Positions 16,436-25,924 of a DNA stretch of 64,000 bases are shown piece by piece. The notes beneath the pieces are model-generated. The model did no database searches. It had not been told where the DNA came from and saw only the letters and a list, made by a program, of their open reading frames with translations. Source of the DNA: Myxococcales bacterium (GTDB taxonomy: Bacteria > Myxococcota_A > Polyangia > Nannocystales > Nannocystaceae); contig JACKDU010000005.1 in assembly GCA_020633335.1 (NCBI GenBank), positions 619,830 to 683,829 of the forward strand. Direction: 5' to 3'. The translations under genes were made by a program, and so were the position numbers. The stretch's first letter is position 1. Every line of letters begins with the position of its first letter.

Positions 16436-17359
16436 GTGACCTCAAGTCCTCCCCCCATCCCCGAGAGATTCCGCGACCGTCCGCCGCCGCCCCCGCGGCG
16501 GCCCCGCTCCTGGCAGCGCGCGTGGCTCGGCTCGGCCCCCTTCTTCATCCTTCATGGCCTTCCATTCCTGGCGATTTGGACAGGCGTTCACTGGCAGGAC
16601 GTCGCCTGCTGCGTGATCCTCTACGTCACCCGGATGTTCGGCGTCACCGCGGGCTATCACCGCTACTTCTCGCACCGCTCCTACAAGACGAGCCGCGTCT
16701 TCCAGCTCCTCCTCGCGCTCCTGGCGATGTCGTCGGCCCAGCGCGGCGTCCTCTGGTGGGCGGCGCACCACCGCCACCACCACCGCTTCTCCGACACCCC
16801 GTGGGACGTCCACTCGCCGATCCGCGGCGGCTTCTGGCACGCCCACGTCCTGTGGATCCTCGACGCGAACAACGACCCCACCGACCTCAGCAGGGTGCGG
16901 GACCTCGTCCGCTTCCCCGAGCTCCTCTGGCTCAACCGCTTCTGGTACGTCCCGCCGGTGGTCCTCGGCGCCGCGGTCGCGTTCACCCTCGGCTGGTCCG
17001 GCCTCCTGATCGGCTTCGCGCTCAGCACCGTCCTCGTCTGGCACGGCACCTTCGCGGTCAACTCGCTCGCCCACGTCTTCGGCCGCCGCCGCTACGAGAC
17101 CGAGGACACCAGCCGCAACAGCTGGATCCTCGCGCTTGTCACCCTCGGCGAGGGGTGGCACAACAACCATCACCACCACATGAGCTCGGCCCGCGCCGGC
17201 TTCCTCTGGTGGGAGGTCGACGTCACCTACTACATCCTCCGCGCGCTCGCGACGATCGGCGTGGTCTGGGATATCCGGGAGCCGACGGCGGCCGCGCTCG
17301 CCGCTCCGCCCCCCGTCGTGGTGAGCCCCCCGCCGACGCTCGCTCCCGGGCCGAGCTAG
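16436..17359 (+). CDS. Acyl-CoA/acyl-lipid delta-9 desaturase
   Basis: 307 residues from a GTG at 16436; the frame is open further upstream but an ATG at 16379 would add an unlikely Ser/Gly-rich stretch. Three His boxes are present: HRYFSH, HRHHH and HNNHHHH, the ligands of the diiron centre in membrane desaturases. Four hydrophobic segments flank them in the expected order. The protein introduces a double bond in acyl chains and sits in the cytoplasmic membrane with an electron carrier that is not encoded nearby. Its stop overlaps the ThyX stop in a CTAG. Confidence 0.92.
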   Translation: MTSSPPPIPERFRDRPPPPPRRPRSWQRAWLGSAPFFILHGLPFLAIWTGVHWQDVACCVILYVTRMFGVTAGYHRYFSHRSYKTSRVFQLLLALLAMSSAQRGVLWWAAHHRHHHRFSDTPWDVHSPIRGGFWHAHVLWILDANNDPTDLSRVRDLVRFPELLWLNRFWYVPPVVLGAAVAFTLGWSGLLIGFALSTVLVWHGTFAVNSLAHVFGRRRYETEDTSRNSWILALVTLGEGWHNNHHHHMSSARAGFLWWEVDVTYYILRALATIGVVWDIREPTAAALAAPPPVVVSPPPTLAPGPS

Positions 17360-18237
17360 CCGCGGATCGCCGCGAGCTTCGCGGTGAACTCCCGGAGCTC
17401 GCGTCCCTTGAGGCCGGCCGCCTCGCAGGCGCTCGCCTCGTCCTCGCCGCCGAGGATCCGCCCGAGCGCGGCGACCTCGAGGCGGCTGAGCGCGAGCGCC
17501 TGGCGGCGGTAGTCGTCGAAGGCCTCCGACGCCAGCGGCACCCAGGCGCGGGTGAAGGCGGCCATCGCCTCGGCGTAGAGGCGGATCTCGAGCTGGGCGT
17601 GGGGATCGAGGCGGAGCGAGAGGAAGTGGAGGAGGTTGTGGAGGTCGATCTTCCAGATCCACTGGGTGTAGAGCGAGACCGGCAGCACCGAGCGCGCGAG
17701 CTCGCGGGCGATCCCGAGCTCGCCGGCGAGGCGCTGGTAGATCGCGTAGGTCTCCTCCTGGTTCGCCCGCATCAGGCGGGCGACCTCCGCCCGGATCGCC
17801 GGGTCGATCGCCTCGCCGTCGCGCCCCTGCTTGTTGTCCTTGGCCTGGATCGAGATGTCCTCGAGGGCAGGGACGTAGAACTCGTCGGGCGCCTCGGTGT
17901 AGCGCAGGGACATCTCGTTGACGTTGGCGGTGCGGTGGCGGATCCACTGGCGAGCGACGAAGATCGGCATCTTGCAGCGGAACTTGACCTCGCACATCTC
18001 GAAGGGCGTGGTGTGCCGGTGGCGCATCAGGTAGCGGAGGAGCCCGCGGTCGTCGTGGACCTTGCGGGTGCTCGGGCCGTAGCTGACGCGGGCCGCCTGG
18101 ACGATGTCGAAGTCGTTGCCCATGTAGTCGATCGGCTGGACGAAGCCGAGGTCGAGGATCGGCACCTCGCGGCCGAGGAGCTCCTCGGCGCCTTCGGAGA
18201 TCGAGCGGCGGGTCGTCGTCGGCGGCGGGCTGTGCAC
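17356..18237 (-). CDS. thyX: Flavin-dependent thymidylate synthase ThyX
   Basis: 293 residues from a GTG at 18237. The ThyX signature RHRTANVNEMSLRY is complete, preceded by IVQAARVSYG and RHRHTTPFE. ThyX makes dTMP from dUMP using methylenetetrahydrofolate and FADH2, and replaces ThyA. The C-terminal region past the signature is somewhat longer than in short ThyX proteins. The start is uncertain by up to a few tens of residues because the frame is open well upstream; the N-terminal ILDLGFVQPIDYMG fits the usual beginning of the fold. Convergent with the desaturase, divergent from the ankyrin gene. Confidence 0.95.
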   Translation of the reverse strand: MHSPPPTTTRRSISEGAEELLGREVPILDLGFVQPIDYMGNDFDIVQAARVSYGPSTRKVHDDRGLLRYLMRHRHTTPFEMCEVKFRCKMPIFVARQWIRHRTANVNEMSLRYTEAPDEFYVPALEDISIQAKDNKQGRDGEAIDPAIRAEVARLMRANQEETYAIYQRLAGELGIARELARSVLPVSLYTQWIWKIDLHNLLHFLSLRLDPHAQLEIRLYAEAMAAFTRAWVPLASEAFDDYRRQALALSRLEVAALGRILGGEDEASACEAAGLKGRELREFTAKLAAIRG

Positions 18238-18396
18238 GGGCGGGAGGATAGCGGAGATGCGGCGAGGCGGGCGATCGTCGGCGGACGCCCGGGGCGCCGG
18301 CGGGGAAGGGGCGGGAGAGCGGCGTGGAACGGCGCTGGCGGCCGATCTCAGCGCGCGCGGCGGACGCGGACCCGGCGCAGGCGCTACCATGGCGCC

Positions 18397-19287
18397 GTGG
18401 ATCGCGGCGTCACCACCATCCTCGAGCTCATCCCGCCCTCCCTCGACGAGGAGGGCGGCGACGAATGGGAGGTCCCGTGGTGGAGATCGCTGGTCCTCCC
18501 CAACGACGAGGGCGAGCTCCACCACGGCAGCCGCGGCGCCCGCATGCCCGACACCGTGGTCGTCGAGGTCGGCGGCCGCGAGGTCGCGCTCGCTGACATC
18601 TTCGCCCACACCCTCGAGAACCAGTACTGCTACGACGCCGAGTACTTCCTGATCGTCCGCCTCCGCGAGCTCCTCGACCCGGAGGCCTGGGCCGCGCTCC
18701 CCTGCGGCGCATGCGAGCCCGGCGACGTCTTCCTCGCCTACGACAAGTTCCACGGCCACGAGTACCTCCGCACCCCGGGCGACGATCGGGCGATGAGCTA
18801 CGGCGGCGACTGGTCCGACCTCCAGGCGTACATCGACGATCACCACCCGCGGCCGGAGGGGGCGCGGCCGACCGGGCCGCCCTCGTCAGCCTCGCTCCTG
18901 CGGGCCGTCCGCGAGGGCGACGAGGCCAAGGTGCGGGCGCTCCTGGCCGCGGGCGCCGATCCCAACGCGGGCCTCGCCGCGCCCGACGAGGCGCTGCGCT
19001 CGGTCTCGGTCGACCGCGACACGAGCGCGCTCTGGGAGGCGGTCATGGGCGACGCGGCGGGGATCGTCGAGGCGCTCCTGGCCGCGGGCGCGTCGGTGGA
19101 GGCGCGCTCGTCGGAGCACATGTCGCCGCTCCACGGCGCGCTGCGGAGCCGCAAGCTCGCGGTCGTGCCGGCGCTCATCCGCTTCGGCGCCGACCCGGAC
19201 GCCCGCTTCCAGGGCAAGAGCGCCCGCGAGCTCGCGGCCGCGATCGGCCCCGAGGCGCTCGCCCTCCTCGCGCCTTCGCGTCGCTGA
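18397..19287 (+). CDS. Ankyrin-repeat protein with novel N-terminal domain
   Basis: 296 residues from a GTG at 18397; the longer open frame upstream is antisense to thyX and discarded. Residues ~165-290 contain about three ankyrin repeats (ALLAAGADPN, ALLAAGASVEA, ALIRFGADPDA), a protein-binding scaffold. Residues 1-155 are a separate domain with LENQYCYDAEYFLIVRL and FHGHEYLRTPGDDR, which I do not recognise. No signal peptide. The GTG is weakly supported; no clear Shine-Dalgarno is seen. Divergent from thyX. Confidence 0.85.
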   Translation: MDRGVTTILELIPPSLDEEGGDEWEVPWWRSLVLPNDEGELHHGSRGARMPDTVVVEVGGREVALADIFAHTLENQYCYDAEYFLIVRLRELLDPEAWAALPCGACEPGDVFLAYDKFHGHEYLRTPGDDRAMSYGGDWSDLQAYIDDHHPRPEGARPTGPPSSASLLRAVREGDEAKVRALLAAGADPNAGLAAPDEALRSVSVDRDTSALWEAVMGDAAGIVEALLAAGASVEARSSEHMSPLHGALRSRKLAVVPALIRFGADPDARFQGKSARELAAAIGPEALALLAPSRR

Positions 19288-19363
19288 ATTGCGACGAGCC
19301 CGGCGACCGCCGCAGCGGCCCCGGGCTCGTCGCGCGTGACACGTCACGCGTCACGCGTCGCGG

Positions 19364-21145
19364 CTACTCGGCGTACATCGCCTCGATCGCCGCCGACCAC
19401 TTCTCGTGGACCTTCTTCCGCTTGACCTTGAGGGTCGGCGTGAGCTCGCCGTCCTCGATCGTCAGGTTGCGCGGGAGGACGGTGAACTTCTTGATCTGCT
19501 CGACCCGCGCGAGCTCCTTGTTGGCCTCGTCGACCGCCCGCTGGACCTCGGCCCGGAGATCGGCGTGCTCGGGGAGGTCGCCGGCGGCGATCCCCTTCTC
19601 CTTGGCGAAGGCCGCGCCAGCGTCGGGATCGAGGGTGACGAGGACGGTGAGGTACTTCCGCCGATCGCCGATCACCACCGCCTCGTTGATCAGCGGGTGG
19701 TTCTTGAGCGCCGCCTCGATGTTCTTCGGGGCGACGTTCTTGCCGCCGGCGGTGATGATGATCTCCTTCTTGCGGCCGGTGATCTTGAGGAAGCCGTCCT
19801 CGTCGAAGGCCCCGAGGTCGCCGGAGTGGAGCCAGCCGTCGATCAGCGTCTCCGCGGTCGCCTGCGGCTCCTTGTAGTAGCCGAGGAAGACGTTGGGGCC
19901 GCGGACGACGATCTCCTCGTCGGCGGCGATCTTGACCTCGACGCCGGGGAGCGCCGGGCCGACGGTGCCGAAGCGGAAGCGCTCGGGCCGGTTGAAGGAG
20001 GTCGGGCCGGTGTCCTCCGACTGGCCGTAGACCTCGAGGACGACGATGTCGAGCTTGGCGAAGAACTCGAGGACCTCGCGGGAGATCGGCGCCGCGCCGG
20101 AGACGCAGACCCGCGCCCGCCCGAGGCCGACCGCCGGCTTTAGCTTCGAGAAGATCAGCTTGCCGGCGAGCGCGTACTGGAGGCCGAGGAGGCCGCCGGG
20201 CTCGCCACGGCCGGCCATCCGCCCGCGGTTGACCGCCTCGCCGACGCCCATCGCCCAGGTCACCAGCAGCTTCTTGACGCCGGTGGCGAGCGCGAGCTTG
20301 CCGGAGATCCCGGCGTGGAACTTCTCCCAGATCCGCGGCACCCCGAAGAAGACGGTCGGCTGGACCTCCTTGAGGTTGTCGGGGAGGCGCTCGATCGACT
20401 CGGCGAAGTAGACCGACATGCCGGCGGAGATCGGCACATGGATCGTGAACATCTGCTCGGCGATGTGCGAGAGCGGGAGGTAGGAGAGCGAGCAGTCGCT
20501 CGGGGTCGGCTGGACCAGCTGGGCGGCGCAGTCGGTCGTCCAGGTCAGGTTCTCGTGGCAGAGCATCACGCCCTTCGGCGGGCCGGTGGTCCCCGAGGTG
20601 TAGATCAGGGTGGCGAGGCCGCGGGGCTCGAGCGCGGCCAGGCGCTCGTTGACGATCTCGTCGCTGACGCCCTCGCCGGCGGCCATGAACTGCTCCCAGG
20701 TCATGACCATCGGGTCGTCGATCGAGGCCGCGCCCTTCATCGTCACGACGTGGCGGAGGTGGGGGAGGCGCTCGCGCTCGGCCTTGATCTTCTCCCACTG
20801 CGAGGCGTTCTCGACGAGGACGATCGGCGCCTCGGCGTGGTGGACGATGTACTGGACCTCGGGCGGTGAGCAGGTGGTGTAGATCCCCGCTGGGGCGCCG
20901 CCGGCGGCCATCGCCGCGACGTCGAAGATCACCCACTCGGGCCGGTTGAAGCCGAGGATGCAGACGTTGTGGCCGGCCTCAAAGCCGAGGTTGATGAGGG
21001 CCTTCGCCGCCTGCCGGACCTCGCCCGCGTAGTCCTTGTAGCTGGTCGCCTGCCAGCCGCCGGGGCCCCGCACGTGGTACGCCGGGGCGCTCGGCTGGCG
21101 CCGGGCCTGCTCGAAGAGCCGGGCCGGGATCGTATCGCTCGCCAT
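19364..21145 (-). CDS. Long-chain acyl-CoA synthetase (AMP-forming)
   Basis: 593 residues; the ATG at 21145 follows a strong AGAAGGAG ribosome site, so the 14-codon upstream extension is not used. The AMP-binding motif IYTSGTTGPPKG is intact, with YGQSEDTGP and LHSGDLGAFDEDGFLKITGRK, and the catalytic Lys region near the C-terminus (LTPTLKVKRKKV). It activates fatty acids with ATP and CoA, feeding beta-oxidation or lipid synthesis, in keeping with the desaturase and plsX nearby. It is 115 bp downstream of the AAA+ gene on the same strand, but functional linkage is not evident. Confidence 0.95.
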   Translation of the reverse strand: MASDTIPARLFEQARRQPSAPAYHVRGPGGWQATSYKDYAGEVRQAAKALINLGFEAGHNVCILGFNRPEWVIFDVAAMAAGGAPAGIYTTCSPPEVQYIVHHAEAPIVLVENASQWEKIKAERERLPHLRHVVTMKGAASIDDPMVMTWEQFMAAGEGVSDEIVNERLAALEPRGLATLIYTSGTTGPPKGVMLCHENLTWTTDCAAQLVQPTPSDCSLSYLPLSHIAEQMFTIHVPISAGMSVYFAESIERLPDNLKEVQPTVFFGVPRIWEKFHAGISGKLALATGVKKLLVTWAMGVGEAVNRGRMAGRGEPGGLLGLQYALAGKLIFSKLKPAVGLGRARVCVSGAAPISREVLEFFAKLDIVVLEVYGQSEDTGPTSFNRPERFRFGTVGPALPGVEVKIAADEEIVVRGPNVFLGYYKEPQATAETLIDGWLHSGDLGAFDEDGFLKITGRKKEIIITAGGKNVAPKNIEAALKNHPLINEAVVIGDRRKYLTVLVTLDPDAGAAFAKEKGIAAGDLPEHADLRAEVQRAVDEANKELARVEQIKKFTVLPRNLTIEDGELTPTLKVKRKKVHEKWSAAIEAMYAE

Positions 21146-21260
21146 GTTCACTCCTTCTGGGTCCGCGCTCGCGGACGCGGCGGCCATGGTAGCCGAGTGC
21201 CAGCGGCCGACAAGCGCGTGAAGGCGCTCACTCTTTTCTCCGGTTGCGATCCGGCCTTCG

Positions 21261-23447
21261 TCAGGAACGACGTTCCCGGGGCGCTGGTACCTGGAAGCGA
21301 TCGGCGGAGACGAGCTTGCCGATCTTCCGGTACTCGCTCTGGGCGGCGCAGAGGATCTCGGCCATGCCGATCGCCGTGCCGGCCTCGGCGGCCGCGAAGG
21401 CGGCCGCGACCGCGATGTTGCGGATATGCCCGCCGCTGATCTCGAAGCGGCGGGCGAGCTCGTCGGCGTCGAAGTCGTCGGCGAGGGGGGCGTCGGCCGG
21501 CCAGATCCCGCGCCAGATCGTCGCCCGCTCCTCCTCGCCCGGGAGGCCGAGCTCGACGATCACCTGGAGGCGGCGCATGAACGCCTCGTCGAGGTTCTTC
21601 CGGAAGTTGGAGGCGAGGATCACGATCCCCGGGTAAGTCTCGATCCGCTGGAGGAGGTAGCTGACCTCGATGTTGGCGTAACGATCGTGGGCGTCCTTGA
21701 TCTCGGAGCGCTTGCCGAAGATCGCGTCGGCCTCGTCGAAGAAGAGCGCGACGTCGGCGGCCTCGGCCTCGGCGAAGACCCGCTCGAGGTGCTTCTCGGT
21801 CTCGCCGATGTACTTCGAGACGATCTGCGAGAGGTCGATGCGGTAGAGGTCGCGGCCGGTCTCGCGGGCGACGACCGCGGCGGCCATCGTCTTGCCGGTC
21901 CCGGGCGGCCCCGAGAAGAGCGCCGAGACCCCGCGGGCGGCGCTGTGCCTGGCGCCGAAGCCCCAGACGTCGAGGACCTGATCGCGGTGGCGGACCCGGC
22001 GGACGAGCTCGTCGAGGAGCGCGCGGCGATCGGCGGGGACGACGAGGTCCTCCCAGGTGTAGGTCGCGGCGACGAGGGTGGCGAGGGCGCCGAGGCGGGG
22101 GATCGCGTGATCGCGGCAGGCGGTGAGGAGATCGGCGCGCGAGGGGCTGGCCTCGCCGCGGGCGCGGGCGAGGCCGCGGGCGCTCGCGGCCGCGTCGCGG
22201 AGGCGGCCGGGGGTGAAGCGGAAGGTGCCGGCGGCGGCGTCGATCGCCGCGTCGTCGGCCTCGGGGAGCGCGCGGCGGAGGAGCGCCGAGCGCTCGCGCG
22301 CGTCGGGGAGCGGGAGGGCGACGGGCTCGACCGGCGGCAGCCCGGCGGGGGCGCGGGTCGGCTGCCAGCTCCGATCGGCGCTGAAGAAGGTGAAGGGGGG
22401 GTGGAGGGCGGCGCAGAGCTCGAGGACCTCGGCGCTCCGCGGGGGCGCGGCCGCGTCGAGGCCGGGCCAGCCGAGGCAGGCGCCCTCGAGGCGGAGGGCG
22501 AGGCGGAGGGCGCCCAGGAGGCCGCGGAAGGCGGCCGGGTCGAGGGCGGCCGCGGCCTCGCCGTCGACCCAGTAGAGGGGCGCGCCGCGGGTCGCCGCGA
22601 GGCGGGCGGCGAAGGTGCGGCGGCCGGCGCCGGCGGGGGCGCTCAGGCGGATCAGGCGGGGGCCCGCGGGTCCGCCGGCGAGGCCGGTGAAGGTGCCCGC
22701 GAGGGCGCTCCCCCAGATCGGCGGGGGCTCGTCGGGATCGACGGCGAGCCGCTCGGCGACCCCGGTGAGCGCGGGGTCCCGTGGGATCTGTCCTGAGAGC
22801 CAGGCGATCACGCCGGGCCGCGGACGGAGCGTCCGTCGCAGCGGCGAGCTCGGGTGGTCGGGATCGTCGAGGAGCTCGAGCGCGCCGGCGGCGAGGAGCG
22901 GCGCGTCCTCGCCGAGGAGCTCGGCCTGGCAGGCGAGGCGGTCGCCGAGGTCAGCGGCGAGGAGATCGACGACGAGGCCGACGCTCGGTCGGCGGCGGCT
23001 CGCGTCGTCGTGGAGCCAGCCGATCACCCGCTCGTAGCGGAGGTCGAGCGCCGGGGCGATCGCCAGGGTGAGGACCAGGCGATCGAGGGCCCCGAGCCCG
23101 CAGCCCGCGGCGAGCCCGAGGAGGCGGAGCGGCGGCCCGCCGGCGAGGGTGAGGGCGACGCGGGCCTCGTGGAGCTCGGAGCGGTCGGCGAAGGCGTCGG
23201 CGAGGGCCGCGAGCTCGTCGTCGATCGCCACGCTCGCCCAGGGGGGCGCCGCGACCCCGCGATCGAGGAGCGCGTCGACCTCGCGATCGCTGACCACCAC
23301 CCCGTGGTAGGCCGGATCGTCGACGAAGGTGCGCCGGAGCTGGGCGACCCGGAGGCGGAGGAGGGCGTCGAGGCGCTCGAGCTCGCCGGCGAGGATCTCG
23401 GCGTCGCTCTCGTAGACGCGGCAGCGCGGGTCGGGGAGCTCGGGCAT
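21261..23447 (-). CDS. Two-domain AAA+ ATPase of the contractile-injection-associated type
   Basis: 728 residues from ATG 23447. The C-terminal AAA+ domain is intact: GPPGTGKT (Walker A), LFFDEADAIFGKR (Walker B), sensor ILASNFRKNLDEAFMRR and the FEISGGHIRN sensor-2 helix. The N-terminal 200 residues are helical (LERLDALLRLRVAQLR) and residues ~270-420 form a degenerate second ATPase-like domain with APAGAGRRTFA in place of Walker A. This layout is that of Afp15/PVC15-like AAA+ proteins in extracellular contractile injection systems and their orphan relatives. No injection-system structural genes are in the window. A TACAAT hexamer (minus strand, 23461-23466) sits just upstream, implying a very short leader. 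Confidence 0.88.
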   Translation of the reverse strand: MPELPDPRCRVYESDAEILAGELERLDALLRLRVAQLRRTFVDDPAYHGVVVSDREVDALLDRGVAAPPWASVAIDDELAALADAFADRSELHEARVALTLAGGPPLRLLGLAAGCGLGALDRLVLTLAIAPALDLRYERVIGWLHDDASRRRPSVGLVVDLLAADLGDRLACQAELLGEDAPLLAAGALELLDDPDHPSSPLRRTLRPRPGVIAWLSGQIPRDPALTGVAERLAVDPDEPPPIWGSALAGTFTGLAGGPAGPRLIRLSAPAGAGRRTFAARLAATRGAPLYWVDGEAAAALDPAAFRGLLGALRLALRLEGACLGWPGLDAAAPPRSAEVLELCAALHPPFTFFSADRSWQPTRAPAGLPPVEPVALPLPDARERSALLRRALPEADDAAIDAAAGTFRFTPGRLRDAAASARGLARARGEASPSRADLLTACRDHAIPRLGALATLVAATYTWEDLVVPADRRALLDELVRRVRHRDQVLDVWGFGARHSAARGVSALFSGPPGTGKTMAAAVVARETGRDLYRIDLSQIVSKYIGETEKHLERVFAEAEAADVALFFDEADAIFGKRSEIKDAHDRYANIEVSYLLQRIETYPGIVILASNFRKNLDEAFMRRLQVIVELGLPGEEERATIWRGIWPADAPLADDFDADELARRFEISGGHIRNIAVAAAFAAAEAGTAIGMAEILCAAQSEYRKIGKLVSADRFQVPAPRERRS

Positions 23448-23510
23448 CGGGGCGCCGCCGATTGTACATGGACCGGGCGCGGGGCCGCCGAGGGCGGAGG
23501 TGCGCGCAGG

Positions 23511-23560
23511 GGCGCGTATGGGCGCATACGGGCGCGATCCGGCGCGTTCGGGCGCGCCTG
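23511..23560. repeat. Five tandem 10-bp units beginning GGCGC
   Basis: Five consecutive decamers each start with GGCGC at exact 10-bp spacing and differ in the last five bases (GTATG, ATACG, GATCC, GTTCG, GCCTG). The array lies between the divergent AAA+ and TonB-like genes. One helical turn per unit would put every copy on the same face of the DNA, as in protein-binding arrays. It could also be a local GC-biased slippage product. Confidence 0.6.
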
Positions 23561-23638
23561 GCCGTGGGCGCGGCAGGGGGATCCTCGGAGGCCGGCGGAC
23601 GCCCGGGCGGGGCCCCCGGGCGGGCCCCTGGATGGCGC

Positions 23639-23666
23639 GGGACATTTCGCGCGTCGGGTCTATAAT
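23639..23666 (+). promoter_or_regulatory. Sigma-70-like promoter of the TonB-like gene
   Basis: A perfect TATAAT (23661-23666) preceded 16 bp upstream by GGGACA (23639-23644), which keeps the GACA half of the -35 consensus. The start codon at 23692 is about 20 bases beyond the expected transcription start. A perfect TATAAT is rare by chance in such GC-rich DNA. Confidence 0.6.
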
Positions 23667-23691
23667 TCGCCTCCCTTCCCCCCGGACGGCG

Positions 23692-24750
23692 ATGACGCGG
23701 CGACGAGAGAGCACGACCTTCGCGGTGGCAGTGGCGATGCTGATCGCGTCGGCGCTGGTCCACCTCGTGCTCTGGCCCCTCGGCAACCGGGTCCTCGAGC
23801 TGAGCTGGGAGTCGCCGCCGCTCCCCTCGGCCGGCGGGGTGATGGAGGTCTCGCTGATCGACGGCGACGTCGAGGAGGAGGACGCGAAGAAGCCCGAGGA
23901 GAAGGAGCCGATCCTCCCGGGCAAGCTGGTCAGCCTCGATCGGGTCGACGACGAGCGCCCGCCGGAGGAGACCGACCGGATCGCCGAGCTCAACTCGCGG
24001 GTCGAGAAGGAGGTCAAGGCGCCCAACCAGCGGCCCGAGATCGGCGAGGCGCCGACCAAGCCGGGCGACCACCCCGACGCCGCCCAGCTCCCGCCCTCGC
24101 TCCTCCACCCCCGGCAGGCGGCGGCCGCGAAGGAGCACCCCGCGTCGGCCGCGACCGCCGAGAACCCCGGCCTCGCCGACGCCGGTGACGGCGAGGAGTC
24201 GGCGCCGACCGACGCGGCGCCGGCCGAGGACGGGCAGTCGTCGAGCGCGCCCGGGGCCCAGGGGGCGCCGCCTCCACGACCTGGCCTTCGGGGCACCCCG
24301 GATGACATGCGCCGCCTCTTCGGCCGCCCGGGGACGATGGACGACCTCCACGACGTCCAGGAGGAGGGGAGCGAGAGCCTGATCTCGGCCCGCCAGTTCA
24401 AGTTCTCGTCCTTCTTCAACCGGGTCCGCGACGCGGTCGCCCAGCACTGGAACCCGGCGATCCTCCACGCCGCCCGCGACCCGGACGGCCGGATCTACGG
24501 GACCAAGACCCGGGTGACCCGCCTGGCGATCCGCCTCCACCCCGACGGCTCGCTCCAGAGCGTCCGGGTCGACCGCACCTCCGACGTCGACTTCCTCGAC
24601 GAGGAGGCGATCCGCGCGGTCCGGGCGGCCCAGCCCTTCTCCAACCCGCCGCCGGGGCTCGTCGATCCCGAGACCGGCTTTATCGACTTCGGCTTCGCGT
24701 TCATCTTTGAGATCGGTCAGTCGCCGAAGATCCACCGCTACCGGCGCTAG
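23692..24750 (+). CDS. TonB-like energy transducer
   Basis: 352 residues from ATG 23692. One N-terminal transmembrane helix (residues ~10-32, FAVAVAMLIASALVHLVLW), a long Pro/Glu/Ala-rich periplasmic linker to about residue 225, then a TonB C-terminal domain: VTRLAIRLHPDGSLQSVRV and DEEAIRAVRAAQPFSNPP. TonB proteins carry inner-membrane proton-motive energy to outer-membrane receptors, or in myxobacteria serve in motility machines. No exbB or exbD adjoins it. The promoter at 23639 and the 10-bp array lie directly upstream. Confidence 0.9.
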   Translation: MTRRRESTTFAVAVAMLIASALVHLVLWPLGNRVLELSWESPPLPSAGGVMEVSLIDGDVEEEDAKKPEEKEPILPGKLVSLDRVDDERPPEETDRIAELNSRVEKEVKAPNQRPEIGEAPTKPGDHPDAAQLPPSLLHPRQAAAAKEHPASAATAENPGLADAGDGEESAPTDAAPAEDGQSSSAPGAQGAPPPRPGLRGTPDDMRRLFGRPGTMDDLHDVQEEGSESLISARQFKFSSFFNRVRDAVAQHWNPAILHAARDPDGRIYGTKTRVTRLAIRLHPDGSLQSVRVDRTSDVDFLDEEAIRAVRAAQPFSNPPPGLVDPETGFIDFGFAFIFEIGQSPKIHRYRR

Positions 24751-24946
24751 CTCCGCGGTTGGACGCTCCGCGAATTCACGACGGAACTCGCCTGCTCAGC
24801 GAAGTGGGGCGACACAGGCCCCAGAGTAGCTCGCCCGCTAGCGATCCCACTTGTGCTATAGGTCGTCCATGACACGCGGTGAGCGCGGAGGTGTCGTCGT
24901 CGACACGGCTGGGTGCTGGACGGGTAGGGGCTGACAAGGTAGGTCG

Positions 24947-25888
24947 ATGAATTTTCGCAATGCCCCACAACCGATTCCCTACCAGGGTAGCAAGCGGCAA
25001 CAGGTGCCGGTCATCCTGGGCTGTCTCCCGAAAGACGTGGCGACCCTCTGGGAGCCATTTGTTGGGTCCGGGGCGGTGACCATCGGCGCGGCTGCGAAGT
25101 GCGCAGCCCAGGCTCACGTGGTCGGAGACTCTCTCGAGCCCCTCATCGGGATCTGGGACCTCATGCTCCACTGCCCTGATGAGCTCTGCGATCGCTACGA
25201 GATCCTCTGGAACGCCCAACTTGACGACCCGCGAGCCTACTACGATCGCGTGCGTGACGAGTTCAACGAGGAGAAGGATCCTGCGAAGCTGCTCTACCTG
25301 ATCGCTCGCTGCGTGAAGAACGCGGTCCGTTTCAATGCGGAGGGGTCCTTCAACCAGTCCCCCGACAAACGCCGCCTCGGGATGCGGCCGGCGCTCCTTC
25401 GCGAGCGCGTACGGCAGGTCAATGCCCTGCTCGCCGGCAAGGCGACGGCGCGTGCGGGCGACTACAGCGCGGCCTTGGAGGCCGCGCGCCCGCGGGATGT
25501 CGTCTACATGGATCCGCCCTACATGGGAGTGAGCAAGGCCCGCGACTCCCGCTACCACCAGGGCCTCGACTACGATCGCTTCGTTGGCCTCCTTGCCGCG
25601 GCCAATGATCGTGGCGTGTCGTATCTCGTCAGCTTTGACGGCCGGTGTGGGACTCGATCCTACGGTCCAGGGCTGCCGGACGATCTCGAGCTGAAGAAGA
25701 TTGAAGTCCACGTTGGTCGATCCTCGCAGGCCACGCTGAACGGACGAAGTGATGAGACTGTAGAGTCGCTCTACCTCTCACCGGCCCTGACCAGGCGCCT
25801 GGCCGCGAGCCCGGTGGCGCAAGCGAAGTCGATCTCCGTGAGGTCCCCGCCGCAGTCGAGCCAACTCGCCGTGTTTGACGGCCGGTGA
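24947..25888 (+). CDS. Dam-type (D12 class) adenine-N6 DNA methyltransferase
   Basis: 313 residues. The N-terminus PIPYQGSKR and EPFVGSGAV (residues ~36-44) form the SAM site, and DPPY at residues 189-192 is the catalytic motif of N6-adenine methylases. Order and length fit the Dam/DpnM D12 class. Codon use is less GC-biased than in the flanking genes, a sign of acquisition. The next gene, convergent and 36 bp away, encodes an HNH nuclease, so this methylase probably protects against it in a type II restriction-modification system. Confidence 0.92.
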   Translation: MNFRNAPQPIPYQGSKRQQVPVILGCLPKDVATLWEPFVGSGAVTIGAAAKCAAQAHVVGDSLEPLIGIWDLMLHCPDELCDRYEILWNAQLDDPRAYYDRVRDEFNEEKDPAKLLYLIARCVKNAVRFNAEGSFNQSPDKRRLGMRPALLRERVRQVNALLAGKATARAGDYSAALEAARPRDVVYMDPPYMGVSKARDSRYHQGLDYDRFVGLLAAANDRGVSYLVSFDGRCGTRSYGPGLPDDLELKKIEVHVGRSSQATLNGRSDETVESLYLSPALTRRLAASPVAQAKSISVRSPPQSSQLAVFDGR

Positions 25889-25924
25889 GTACGCTTGGGA
25901 CGTTGGCGAGACCCGAGGCGTCGG

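Noticed and set aside
16429..18396. Long N-terminal extension of the ankyrin gene frame
   Set aside because: Runs out of frame through the desaturase and antisense to thyX; its Pro/Arg-rich composition is not protein-like.
23651..23691. Earlier starts for the TonB-like gene
   Set aside because: They would lie before or within the promoter -10 at 23661, which fits ATG 23692 better.
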